From the NCBI RefSeq assembly GCF_900637185.1, contig NZ_LR134352.1, positions 682,001 to 746,000 on the forward strand: a stretch of DNA of 64,000 nt, given 5' to 3'. The notes beneath the pieces are model-generated. The model saw only the letters and a program-made list of their open reading frames with translations. It did not search any database and was not told where the DNA came from. Below are positions 1 through 9,649 of the stretch, piece after piece. Position numbers and translations under genes: made by a program. The stretch is from Nocardia asteroides. GTDB taxonomy: Bacteria; Actinomycetota; Actinomycetes; Mycobacteriales; Mycobacteriaceae. Each line of letters opens with the position of its first letter. The stretch's first letter is position 1.

Positions 1-76
1 TCGACGAGGTCGACCTGCCGATGTTGGTCTCGGGCCACCCGGCCAGTCTACGAATACCGCTGCGGCGGACCGGTGT

Positions 77-1072
77 TCAGAACTCGCCCGCGACCCCGAC
101 CACGGTGCGACCGGAGTGGGTGCCGTCCTTGATCGACTGCAGCACCGTGCCCACCTCGGCGATCGGGGTGAACGACTCGATCGTCGAAAGATGCTGGGGA
201 CGCAGCTCTTTGCCCAGCGCGGTCCACAGCGCGCGGCGCTTCTCGATCGGCAGGAACACCGAGTCGATGCCGATCAGGCTCACCCCGCGCAGGATGAACG
301 GCAGCACGGTGGCGGGCAGCTCCGCGCCGCCGGTCAGTCCGCTGGCCGCGACGGCGCCGCCGTAGCCGATGGAGCTCAGGACGTGGGCCAGCGAGGCGCC
401 GCCGACGCTGTCGACCGCCGCGGCCCAGATCGCCTTGTTGAGCGGGCGCGGTTTGGCGTCGGGATCGAGCGGGAGCCTGCCGATGACCTCGTTGGCGCCG
501 AGTTCGGCGAGCAGGTCGTTCGAGCCGGTCTTGCCGGTCGAGGCGATCACCTCGAAGCCCAGGCCGGACAGGATGTCGATGGCGACGGTGCCGACGCCGC
601 CGGTCGCGCCGGTGACCAGCACCGCGCCGTCGTCGGGGGTGAGGCCGCGGTCGAGCAGGGCCTGCACGCTCATGGCGGCGGTGAAGCCCGCGGTGCCGAT
701 GGTGGCGGCGTCGCGAGTGTCGAGGCCGTCCAGGCGCACCACCCATTCGGCGGGCACCCTGGCGTATTCGGCGAAGCCGCCGTTGCGGGACACACCCAGC
801 TCGTAGCCGTGCGCGATCACCTGGTCGCCGGGGGCGAAATCGTCGACCTCGGACGCGACCACCTCACCGGTGAGGTCGATACCGGGCACGATCGGGTAGT
901 TCCGCACCACGCCGCCACGCGGGGTGATCGCCAGCAGATCCTTGTAGTTGGCGCTCGAATAGTGGACTTTGATCGTCACCTCGCCGGTGCCGAGGAAATC
1001 CTCCCCGACCTGCTCGCGAGCGAGCACGATCCCACCGTCGTCTTCCCGGGCAACCATCGCGGAGTAATCCAT
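77..1072 (-). CDS. YhdH/AcuI-type MDR oxidoreductase (acrylyl-CoA reductase-like)
   Basis: A 331-residue medium-chain dehydrogenase/reductase of the zinc-free quinone oxidoreductase branch. The N-terminal GroES-like part contains YKDLLAI and the segment PGIDLTGEVV. The nucleotide-binding loop VTGATGGVGTVAIDIL follows, then the family-typical NKAIWAAAVDSVGG region. Family members reduce acrylyl-CoA or quinones with NADPH in the cytoplasm. I chose the ATG at 1072 (MDYSAMVARED); the frame stays open to a TTG at 1114, but the extra residues do not look like family sequence. It lies 52 nt after dinB2 on the same strand. The substrate cannot be read from sequence. Confidence 0.85.
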   Translation of the reverse strand: MDYSAMVAREDDGGIVLAREQVGEDFLGTGEVTIKVHYSSANYKDLLAITPRGGVVRNYPIVPGIDLTGEVVASEVDDFAPGDQVIAHGYELGVSRNGGFAEYARVPAEWVVRLDGLDTRDAATIGTAGFTAAMSVQALLDRGLTPDDGAVLVTGATGGVGTVAIDILSGLGFEVIASTGKTGSNDLLAELGANEVIGRLPLDPDAKPRPLNKAIWAAAVDSVGGASLAHVLSSIGYGGAVAASGLTGGAELPATVLPFILRGVSLIGIDSVFLPIEKRRALWTALGKELRPQHLSTIESFTPIAEVGTVLQSIKDGTHSGRTVVGVAGEF

Positions 1073-1124
1073 CGCCCGAGCATACGAGGCGAACCGTGTC
1101 CGCGCGTGGACCAATCGTTCCTGA

Positions 1125-2204
1125 TCAACCGTCCTGATCGGGCGGGAGCAGTTCCAGGCGGACGCCGAGCAGGCGGATGGGCCGGTCCAGTTCGAAGCGG
1201 TCGACGATGGCCAGCGCGGTCTCGACGATGGTGGCGATGTCGGTGGTCGGGCGGGGGAGTTTCTGCTGCTTGCTGCGGGTGTAAAAGGTCTTGGTGCGGA
1301 CGGTGACCGCTACGCGGGTGCTGATCCGCCGGTGCGCGAGCATCTCCTCGGCGACCTCGGTGGCCAGCCGCGCGACCTCGCGGCGGATCTCGGCGGGGTC
1401 GGTGAGATCGTGCGGGAAGGTCTCGGACTTGCTGCGGCCCACCGGGATCCGCGGAGTGGTGGAGAGCTCGGTGTCGCCTTTGCCGTGACCGAGGACGCGC
1501 AGGTAAGGACCGGTGTTGGGCCCGAATTCCGCGGCCAGGCGGCGGGGGTCGGCGGCCATCAGGTCGGCGACGGTGCCGATGCCGAGTTCGGCCAGGCGCT
1601 TGGCGATCCGGGCGCCGACACCCCACAGCGCGTCGGTGGGGCGGTGGCCCATGAGCTCGGTCCAATTCGAGGCGGTGAGCTCGAAGACGCCCGCGGCGGC
1701 GCCCGGGTCGTGCTCGGGTTCGGCGGAGGTCTTGCCGGTCGACTTGGCGAAGCCGGTGGCCAGCTTGGCGGTGAGCTTGTTGTCGCCGATGCCGACCGAG
1801 CAGGTGAGCCCGAGTTCGCGCACAGCGGCGCGGATTTCGCCCGCGAGCCGCCACGGATCGCCGTCGGTGGCGACGAACGCCTCGTCCATCCCCCACACCT
1901 CGACCGGGCCGGCGACCCGGCCCAGCGTCGCCATGATCTCGTCGGAGGCGACTTCGTAGGCGGCCATGTCGACCGGCAGGAAGACGCCGTCGGGGCATTT
2001 GCGCTGGGCTTGCTTGAGCGGCATGCCGGCGCGCACGCCGAAGGCCCTGGCCGGATAGGACGCGCAGGTGACGACCTTGCGCGGCTGCGCCGGATCGCCC
2101 TCCCCGCCGACGATCACCGGCTGTCCGCGCAGCTCAGGGCGGCGCCGGAATTCCACCGCCGCCTGAAACTGGTCGAGATCGACGTGCAGCAGCCACTGGG
2201 GCAC
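1125..2204 (-). CDS. dinB2: Y-family DNA polymerase IV of the DinB2 type, with Gln at the steric-gate position
   Basis: A 359-residue translesion DNA polymerase. The first metal-binding motif is HVDLDQFQAAVE (residues 7-18), followed by RKVVTCASYPAR and the second acidic pair EVWGMDEAF. Helix-hairpin-helix motifs and a little-finger domain ending FELDRPIRLLGVRLEL follow. The start is the GTG at 2204 (VPQWLLHVDLD), giving the same spacing as mycobacterial DinB2. In that subfamily the residue that excludes ribonucleotides is Leu14 instead of the usual Phe/Tyr; here residue 14 is Gln. No beta-clamp motif is obvious at the C-terminus. The frame stays open far upstream, but only antisense-like residues are encoded there. 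Confidence 0.9.
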   Translation of the reverse strand: MPQWLLHVDLDQFQAAVEFRRRPELRGQPVIVGGEGDPAQPRKVVTCASYPARAFGVRAGMPLKQAQRKCPDGVFLPVDMAAYEVASDEIMATLGRVAGPVEVWGMDEAFVATDGDPWRLAGEIRAAVRELGLTCSVGIGDNKLTAKLATGFAKSTGKTSAEPEHDPGAAAGVFELTASNWTELMGHRPTDALWGVGARIAKRLAELGIGTVADLMAADPRRLAAEFGPNTGPYLRVLGHGKGDTELSTTPRIPVGRSKSETFPHDLTDPAEIRREVARLATEVAEEMLAHRRISTRVAVTVRTKTFYTRSKQQKLPRPTTDIATIVETALAIVDRFELDRPIRLLGVRLELLPPDQDG

Positions 2205-2351
2205 GGTTGCAGTATCGCCGCAGGTACCGACAAACCGCCGCAACCCAGCGTCGGCCGCGTGGCACTCCGAGTGCTGTCCGCTTCGACCGGATGGCAATAT
2301 CCGTAGCGCGCCAACCGATGTCACGACCGAGCTCGAAGAACGGAACACCCG

Positions 2352-2927
2352 ATGCCGACCGAAGCCACCACCCTCGACCTCGACCTGGCCCGCCAGGTAC
2401 TCGCCGCGCAACCGTTCGCGCGCCTCGTCGGCACCGAACTCACCGAGTTCGGCGACGGCGCGGCGACCCTGGTGATCGAGATCCAGCCCGAACACGGGCA
2501 GCAGTTCGGCTTCGTGCACGGTGGCGTGCTGGCCTACGCCGCCGACAACGCGCTCACCTTCGCCGCGGGCACCGTGCTCGGCCCCAATGTCCTCACCGGC
2601 GGCTTCACCATCACCTACCTGCGGCCCGCTCAGGGCGAGCGCCTGCGCGTGCACGCCACCGTCCTGGGCGCCACCCGCCGCCAGGCCGTCACCCACTGCG
2701 ACGTCTACGCCGAGATCGAGGGCGAGGAACCCGTCCTGTGCGCCGTCGCCCAGGGCACCACCCGCCGCGTCGAGAAGGACCTGGAGAAGGTCGCCGAAGC
2801 CGCGGACGAGGACACCGACGACGAATTCGACGACGACGACCAGGACGACTACGCCACCGACGAACTCACCGTCATCACCCCCGACCACCTCAAAGCCGCC
2901 GCCCTGCCCCCAACCGTCAGCCGATAG
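2352..2927 (+). CDS. PaaI-family hotdog thioesterase with acidic C-terminal tail
   Basis: A 191-residue protein. Residues 1-145 form a hotdog-fold acyl-CoA thioesterase domain: FVHGGVLAYAADNALTFAA carries the HGG catalytic loop and central-helix Asp, and the strands GGFTITYLRPA and VTHCDVYAEIEG follow. Family enzymes hydrolyse acyl-CoA or aryl-CoA esters in the cytosol. After the domain comes an unusual run rich in Asp and Glu (EDTDDEFDDDDQDD) and then a short basic/neutral end. The tail has no catalytic counterpart in PaaI proteins, which usually stop near residue 145. The gene is divergent from dinB2 and ends 55 nt before the toxin-antitoxin pair. Confidence 0.88.
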   Translation: MPTEATTLDLDLARQVLAAQPFARLVGTELTEFGDGAATLVIEIQPEHGQQFGFVHGGVLAYAADNALTFAAGTVLGPNVLTGGFTITYLRPAQGERLRVHATVLGATRRQAVTHCDVYAEIEGEEPVLCAVAQGTTRRVEKDLEKVAEAADEDTDDEFDDDDQDDYATDELTVITPDHLKAAALPPTVSR

Positions 2928-2943
2928 CGGCGGAAAAGTGCCC

Positions 2944-2985
2944 CATACCTCGTGTATTACAAATTGCGATACACTCGGAGGTATG
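2944..2985 (+). promoter_or_regulatory. Nested palindrome covering the antitoxin RBS and start: candidate autoregulatory operator
   Basis: The outer arms CATACCTC (2944-2951) and GAGGTATG (2978-2985) are perfect inverted repeats. The inner arms GTGTAT (2952-2957) and ATACAC (2969-2974) are also perfect, separated by 11 bases; a 3-base TCG breaks the right arm. The right outer arm contains the ribosome binding site (GGAGG) and the ATG of the antitoxin. Type II antitoxins commonly bind such palindromes to repress their own operon. The RNA could also fold and hide the ribosome site. Function is inferred. Confidence 0.6.
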
Positions 2986-3207
2986 GGTGCACTCAATGTT
3001 CGAACCGACGAGGCGATGGAAAAGGCGCTGAACATCCTGACCAGCGACGGCCGTTCCCGATCCGAGGCCGTCCGCTACGCACTGCTGCGCGCCTACAAGG
3101 AGCTGCTGCTCGAACAGGCGACCGCCGATGCGGAGCGGCTGGAGAAGGACGCGGACGATCGCGCGGAGATGCTGGCGATCCAGCGGTTCATGGGCGTCGC
3201 CGAGTGA
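2983..3207 (+). CDS. Ribbon-helix-helix antitoxin, MazE-like
   Basis: A 74-residue protein. Its first 40 residues look like a ribbon-helix-helix DNA-binding unit: strand ALNVRT, helix DEAMEKALNIL, turn SDGRSRSEAVRYALLRAYKEL. A charged C-terminal helix (ATADAERLEKDADDRAEML) is the likely toxin-neutralising part. The ATG at 2983 is preceded by GGAGG at very short spacing. The gene overlaps the next one by 4 nt (GTGA), as expected for a coupled antitoxin-toxin operon. The proposed role is to bind and inhibit the downstream MazF-like toxin and to repress the operon through the palindrome at its start. Confidence 0.82.
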   Translation: MGALNVRTDEAMEKALNILTSDGRSRSEAVRYALLRAYKELLLEQATADAERLEKDADDRAEMLAIQRFMGVAE

Positions 3208-3524
3208 TCTTCCGTGGCGCGATATACGAGATCAAAGCGATCCCAGGTAGCCGCGGCCACGAACAGCGCGGACATCGGTACTGCGTCATCATCCAATCCG
3301 ACCGGTTCCCGGCCAGCACGGTCATCGTCGCGATGACCTCGACCGGCGCGGGCGCCGCGATCTATCGCCCGGAGATCGAATTCGACGGGACGAAAACCAG
3401 AATCCTCACCGACCAGATCTTCACCATCGCCCCGGAGCGACTGGGCGAATTCAAAGGCTCGCTCGGCGGCACCGAGCTCGCCGACCTCGATCGGGCCCTG
3501 ATGCTGAAACTCGGCCTGTTCTGA
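3204..3524 (+). CDS. MazF/PemK-like endoribonuclease toxin
   Basis: A 106-residue protein of the PemK/MazF fold. Seen in order: the N-terminal strand IFRGAIYEIK, the loop GHEQRGHRYCVIIQSD (the conserved R-P/YV-I-V-Q-S/N-D pattern), VIVAMTSTGAG, and ILTDQIFTIAPERLG, where T-D-Q matches the conserved strand of active toxins. Family members cleave mRNA or tRNA at short motifs and arrest growth when the antitoxin is lost. The GTG start at 3204 overlaps the antitoxin stop by 4 nt. It faces lon across a strong terminator; Lon is the classical protease that degrades antitoxins, which makes the adjacency notable. Confidence 0.85.
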   Translation: MIFRGAIYEIKAIPGSRGHEQRGHRYCVIIQSDRFPASTVIVAMTSTGAGAAIYRPEIEFDGTKTRILTDQIFTIAPERLGEFKGSLGGTELADLDRALMLKLGLF

Positions 3525-3532
3525 GCGCCGAA

Positions 3533-3563
3533 AGGGCGGTGCACAACTCGTGTGCACCGCCCT
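3533..3563. terminator. Bidirectional hairpin terminator between mazF-like gene and lon
   Basis: AGGGCGGTGCACA (3533-3545) and TGTGCACCGCCCT (3551-3563) form a perfect 13-bp stem with loop ACTCG. It sits in the 52-nt gap between two convergent genes, so it can end both transcripts. There is no U-tract. Confidence 0.75.
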
Positions 3564-3576
3564 GGTTCTCGGTGGA

Positions 3577-5979
<2,403 letters not shown>

Positions 5980-5994
5980 GACGACCCTTCCAAA

Positions 5995-6015
5995 GTTGAG
6001 CTTTGCTGACTCAAC
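5995..6015 (-). promoter_or_regulatory. HAIR-like inverted repeat (candidate HspR operator) of lon
   Basis: GTTGAGC (5995-6001), 7 bases, ACTCAAC (6009-6015). The consensus HspR-associated inverted repeat is CTTGAGT-N7-ACTCAAG, so the spacing is exact; the arms differ from consensus at both outermost bases and at the innermost base of the left arm. It ends 15 nt before the lon start codon. Binding of HspR here is inferred from the motif. Confidence 0.65.
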
Positions 6016-6072
6016 CCAGGTCGGTGATCGTTTGTTCCTGCCGGTGCCGCGGTTCACTCACGGCGAACGAGA

Positions 6073-6843
6073 TCAGCCCCGCTGGGCGGGGATCATGCCG
6101 CCGATGTGTTCCTCGGACTCGACCAGCCCCTCGTCGGACGGCTTGTCGCCCGCCTCGAAGACCCGCTCGAACTGCTTGGCGCGCAGGTCCGGGTGCGCCT
6201 CGGACGGAATGTCGTAGCCGTAGCGGGCCTGGGCCTCGCGCGGGGTCATGGTGATCTGTTCGACGGCCGGGATCCCGAGGGCGACGGGGGCGAGCACCGC
6301 GGTCGCGGTCGGCGCCATCAGGCCGACGAACCAGAACTTCAGCGCCGGGACCCGATCCAGGACGGTGTGCAGCATCCGCAGCGGGGTTCGCACCGCGAGG
6401 TCGGTGAGCGGCCCTTGGTTCAGGCCGAACATCTTGCGCATGTACTTCGGGTAGGTCGCGATGACGCCCTTGCGCAGCAGCCAGATGGCCGGGGCCAGCG
6501 CCACCCGGGTGCGCTGGGGCAGTTCCGGCGGGAGCGCGATGTCGAGGCCGAGGATGAAGTCGACCATGCCCTGCGCGTCCTCGGAGACGGCCAGGTGCGG
6601 ACGCCACCGCTCGAAGAACTCCAGCACCTCGGCGCGCGAGCGCGGCACGGTGGCGGGGTCGATGGTCTGGAACTCGGCGGCGGTGGCGCAGTCGGCCCAG
6701 AACTGGTTCTCCTCGGCCTCGCTCAGCCGCCCGGGACCGAACTTCTCGTAGCAGTAGAGGATGGAGTGCCAGGCGGTGACATGGATCCACAGCTGGGAGT
6801 CGGGCCGGTTGGCGTCATAGGTGCCGCCGGTGGAGCCGAGCAC
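6073..6843 (-). CDS. MpaB/DUF2236-family oxygenase-like protein, probably N-terminally truncated
   Basis: A 256-residue open frame matching the C-terminal two thirds of the MpaB/DUF2236 (rubber-oxygenase catalytic-domain) family. It has SQLWIHVTAWHSILYCYEKFG with the conserved His residues and the usual helical remainder. Intact proteins carry roughly 70-100 further N-terminal residues with another conserved His; these are absent. The only nearby start is a GTG at 6843. The frame is open upstream only through the terminator of the previous gene, to a stop near 6903. No ribosome binding site or promoter space is visible. It may be a gene remnant or a short diverged form; haem binding is unlikely without the missing part. 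Confidence 0.6.
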   Translation of the reverse strand: MLGSTGGTYDANRPDSQLWIHVTAWHSILYCYEKFGPGRLSEAEENQFWADCATAAEFQTIDPATVPRSRAEVLEFFERWRPHLAVSEDAQGMVDFILGLDIALPPELPQRTRVALAPAIWLLRKGVIATYPKYMRKMFGLNQGPLTDLAVRTPLRMLHTVLDRVPALKFWFVGLMAPTATAVLAPVALGIPAVEQITMTPREAQARYGYDIPSEAHPDLRAKQFERVFEAGDKPSDEGLVESEEHIGGMIPAQRG

Positions 6844-6855
6844 ATCGGAAACGAG

Positions 6856-6889
6856 CGAAGCCTCTCCGGGGTGGTCCGGAGAGGCTTCG
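6856..6889 (-). terminator. Hairpin terminator after the DUF3068 gene
   Basis: CGAAGCCTCTCCGG (6856-6869) and CCGGAGAGGCTTCG (6876-6889) make a perfect 14-bp stem with loop GGTGGT. It lies 15 nt after the stop codon of the DUF3068 gene and 13 nt before the first usable start of the shortened MpaB-like gene. Confidence 0.8.
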
Positions 6890-6903
6890 TCGTGCAGGGG
6901 AAC

Positions 6904-7977
6904 CTAGAGATTGGTGGTGCGGATCTGCTCGGTGGGCGGGTCGTAGGTGCGGCGGGTGGGGGAGCCGCCGCCGCTGCTCAGGACGCCGAGGGCGGCGCCG
7001 GCCAGCAGCAGGATCGCGCCGAGGATGCCCAGGATGATCGGCAGGGTCTTGCCGAACAGGTCGAGCTTGTCCAGGCTGTCCTGGGTGACGGCCATCTGGG
7101 CGTCGATGGTCTCCTGGTCGAACACGAGGTGCGACTTGAGGGCCGTGAGGTCGACCTGGTTGGCGCTGCGGCCGTAGAACAGGTGCAGGTGCTCGCCACC
7201 CTTGATGACCGCGCCGGTCCGCGGCTCCACCCACACCTCACGGACGTTGGTGTAGAAGCGGTACATGGTCACCTCGCCGTCACCCTCGAGGCCCCACTTG
7301 GCCGCGGGCAGCGACAGCTTGCTGGTCGCGGTGGGCGCGACATCGTTGAGGTTGGTGACCGGGATGCTCTGCTTGAAGTAGTACACCGGCATCCCGTCGA
7401 TCTGCGTCTCCTCGACGAAGTCGATCGGGAAGGTCGCGCGGGCGTTCACGTCGAAGTACGGGTACGACTTCTTCTCGGTGCCGATCGGGAACCGGTACTG
7501 CAGTCCCTCGCGGCTCGTGGCATCGGCCACCGAGGCACCGGACTTGTCGACGTTGACCGCGATGGAACCGTTGGGCGAGGTCGGCACCGGCGCGCCGGTG
7601 AACCGGTCGATGGTGACCCGGTCGACCTTCGCGTCGAGCACGCCCGCGTCACCGTCGCGGTCGTCGCGGCGCAGGGTCTGGCCGGCCTGGACCGTCATCT
7701 GGTCGGCGTCGGACGGCTCCTCGACCGTGAGGAAGCGCTGCGAGGAGACCGCGACCTTGTCCACCTTGGCCGAGCCCTCGGGCGAGACCAGCGACTTCGA
7801 GTCGAGCACCATGCTGTCCTCACCGGGCACGCTCTTGGCCACGGTGGTGATGCGCAGGTCGAGCGGGGTCTTGGCGACCTTGTCCACGGTGTAGGTGGGG
7901 ATCATGACCGCGGCGGCGAGCAGCAGCGCGCCGAGGCCGACGAGGATGCAGGCGATAGTCCTGCGCCCGTTGCTCAT
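6904..7977 (-). CDS. DUF3068 (PorA-family) membrane-anchored protein
   Basis: A 357-residue envelope protein. A membrane segment (residues about 8-28, TIACILVGLGALLLAAAVMI) is followed by about 285 extracytoplasmic residues with the DUF3068 pattern (TRFTG-like DRFTGAPV, YRFPIGTEKKSYPYFD, GMPVYYFKQSIP, VWVEPRTGAVIKGGE). A second membrane segment lies near residues 314-334, with a short cytoplasmic tail. The family is largely confined to actinobacteria, and its role in the envelope is not established; the PorA-family label is only a name. The start codon overlaps the stop of the small DUF2613 gene (ATGA), so the two are translationally coupled. Confidence 0.85.
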   Translation of the reverse strand: MSNGRRTIACILVGLGALLLAAAVMIPTYTVDKVAKTPLDLRITTVAKSVPGEDSMVLDSKSLVSPEGSAKVDKVAVSSQRFLTVEEPSDADQMTVQAGQTLRRDDRDGDAGVLDAKVDRVTIDRFTGAPVPTSPNGSIAVNVDKSGASVADATSREGLQYRFPIGTEKKSYPYFDVNARATFPIDFVEETQIDGMPVYYFKQSIPVTNLNDVAPTATSKLSLPAAKWGLEGDGEVTMYRFYTNVREVWVEPRTGAVIKGGEHLHLFYGRSANQVDLTALKSHLVFDQETIDAQMAVTQDSLDKLDLFGKTLPIILGILGAILLLAGAALGVLSSGGGSPTRRTYDPPTEQIRTTNL

Positions 7978-8144
7978 CGGCTGCCGTAGGTCACGTTGCC
8001 GAGCACCGAGGAACCGGGATCAGCGGTCGTCTCGGGTGCCGGGATCGAATTCTGTTGCGCGCCCGCGGTGATGCCGAGTACGGCGATCACCCCGAGAATC
8101 GCGCCGGCCAGCCCGCTGACCAGGCCGGGGACGGCAAACTTCAT
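7974..8144 (-). CDS. DUF2613-family small membrane protein
   Basis: A 56-residue protein with one membrane helix (VPGLVSGLAGAILGVIAVLG) and a short outside tail ending SSVLGNVTYGSR; the SSVL-N-V-YG-R ending is the DUF2613 signature. I chose the ATG at 8144 (MKFAVPGL), with GGAG 10 nt upstream, over a longer frame starting at 8177. It overlaps the DUF3068 gene by 4 nt, which suggests a complex. Function unknown. Confidence 0.82.
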   Translation of the reverse strand: MKFAVPGLVSGLAGAILGVIAVLGITAGAQQNSIPAPETTADPGSSVLGNVTYGSR

Positions 8145-8173
8145 AACTGGAAACTCCAATACGTTTCGTCGGC

Positions 8174-8953
8174 TCAACCGACGGTGAAGAACCCGATGGT
8201 CGGGGCGAAGGTGCAGGTGCGGACGTCGCCGTCGGCGGTCGTCGTGGTGAGCCCGCCGGTGATGACCGCCGCGATCCGGCCGTTGCCCGTGTCGGCGATG
8301 GCCGAGAGGGTGGCGGGCCCGCCCGGGTTGATCCCGGCCTCGGCGGTGAGCTGCTGGTTACCCGAGCGCCGGTTGTCGAGGTTGACCCACTGCACGGTCA
8401 TCGGCGGATTCTGCACGGCGGTGGGAGCTTTGGTACCCAGCGCGGTGAACACGAAACCGGTCTGGCCCGCGGCCGGGCCGGGCGGCGGCAGTTCGGCCGG
8501 GCCGGGTACGGCCAGCGCGGTGCCGACGGAATCGGAGGTCGGGCCGATGCAGCCCTTGCCGATGGTCGGGTTGACGAACTGCGCGATGCGCGGGCCGTCG
8601 GAGGGCGGGAGCTCGGGGCCGCCGCCGCCACTGCCGTCGAGGAAGGTGATGACCTTCTCCAGCGTGGTCTTGACCTGGGCGGGGATGCCCGGGGTGGCGA
8701 GCAGCACGCGCGCCTGGGCCAGGATCGCGGCCTGCGCGCCGTCGGCGATGGGGCCGGGGGCGGACACGGCGCTTACGATCGACGGTGCCAGCGCGACCAG
8801 CGTCTCGGAGGGAACGTTCTCCGCGATCGACGGAACGCTCGGCTGAGCCGCGGGCCGCGGGGCAGCCAGGGTCGATGCCGGTGCGGCGAGTGAGGCACTC
8901 ACCGCTAGTACGAGAGCGGACAATGCGGTCCGCGAGCCTCGGGTGCGCAGCAC
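8174..8953 (-). CDS. Conserved actinobacterial exported protein, function unknown
   Basis: A 259-residue protein with a Sec signal peptide (MLRTRGSRTALSALVLAVSASLAAPASTLA, cleavage near AAP). A helical segment around residues 45-95, a Gly/Pro linker (GSGGGGPELPPSDGP) and a C-terminal beta-rich half follow. The two cysteines (IGKGCIG and VRTCTFAP) probably form a disulphide. The start is the GTG at 8953, with AAGGACGG upstream. It is 29 nt upstream of the DUF2613-DUF3068 pair on the same strand and divergent from a TetR gene. I recognise the family only as a mycolata/actinobacterial secreted protein; no enzymatic motif is visible. Confidence 0.75.
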   Translation of the reverse strand: MLRTRGSRTALSALVLAVSASLAAPASTLAAPRPAAQPSVPSIAENVPSETLVALAPSIVSAVSAPGPIADGAQAAILAQARVLLATPGIPAQVKTTLEKVITFLDGSGGGGPELPPSDGPRIAQFVNPTIGKGCIGPTSDSVGTALAVPGPAELPPPGPAAGQTGFVFTALGTKAPTAVQNPPMTVQWVNLDNRRSGNQQLTAEAGINPGGPATLSAIADTGNGRIAAVITGGLTTTTADGDVRTCTFAPTIGFFTVG

Positions 8954-9037
8954 TGGTCAGCCGTCCTTCTTTGTGGGGATTGGTTGGAGCAGCCCGGAAA
9001 TATAAGTGTGATCCCGGGTTTCAGATACATTGGAGAG

Positions 9038-9649
9038 GTGACTACAGCGGACAGACGGTATGGGGGTCGTACAGTCGTCGCGCGTAAAGCCGAACGGCGC
9101 CAGCGGTTCCTGGAGGCGGCAACGCGGATCTTCGCCGAACGCGGGTACACGACGTGCTCGCTCGCCGAGGTGTGCGCGGCGGCAGGACTGTCCAAGCGGC
9201 AGTTCTACGAGGAGTTCGAGACCCGCGAGGACGTGCTCATCGCGGCCTACGACCGCATCCAGGACGACGCCGCCGCGGCGGTCGCCGCCGAGGTGGTGCT
9301 GCACGCCGACTGGGAATCCGCGCTGCGTGGGGGCTTCGCGGCGTACCTGGAATCGCTCGGCTCGGACCCGTACCGCGCGCAGGTCGCGCTGATCGAGGTC
9401 GTCGGGGTGAGCGACCGGATGGAGGACCATCGCCGGGAGCGGCGGCATTCCTGGTCGGCGCTGATCGAGTCGGCGCTGGCCGCGAAGGGCGTGCGGCTGC
9501 GGGGCGACGCGCAGCTCACCACCGGCCTGCTGACCGGCGCGGTGAACGGCGTGGCGCACGAGTGGCTGCTGCGCGAGTCGCGTCCGCCGGTCGGCGAACT
9601 GGTCGACCTGTTGACCGCCGCGGCGCTCGCGCTCGTCGATCAGGGCTGA
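9038..9649 (+). CDS. TetR-family transcriptional regulator
   Basis: A 203-residue regulator. The N-terminal helix-turn-helix reads RQRFLEAATRIFAERGY, then SLAEVCAAAGLSKRQFYEEF with the usual recognition helix. A helical ligand domain with no assignable ligand follows. The start is taken at the GTG at 9038 (VTTADRRYGG), preceded by TGGAGAG; alternatives further upstream encode unlikely residues. It is divergent from the exported protein, DUF2613 and DUF3068 genes across an 84-nt gap, so control of that operon is the natural inference. Confidence 0.87.
   Translation: MTTADRRYGGRTVVARKAERRQRFLEAATRIFAERGYTTCSLAEVCAAAGLSKRQFYEEFETREDVLIAAYDRIQDDAAAAVAAEVVLHADWESALRGGFAAYLESLGSDPYRAQVALIEVVGVSDRMEDHRRERRHSWSALIESALAAKGVRLRGDAQLTTGLLTGAVNGVAHEWLLRESRPPVGELVDLLTAAALALVDQG

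Noticed and set aside
9006..9030. CCCGGG-centred palindrome in the TetR divergent region
   Set aside because: Only the central six bases plus one outer pair are symmetric, as expected by chance in GC-rich DNA.
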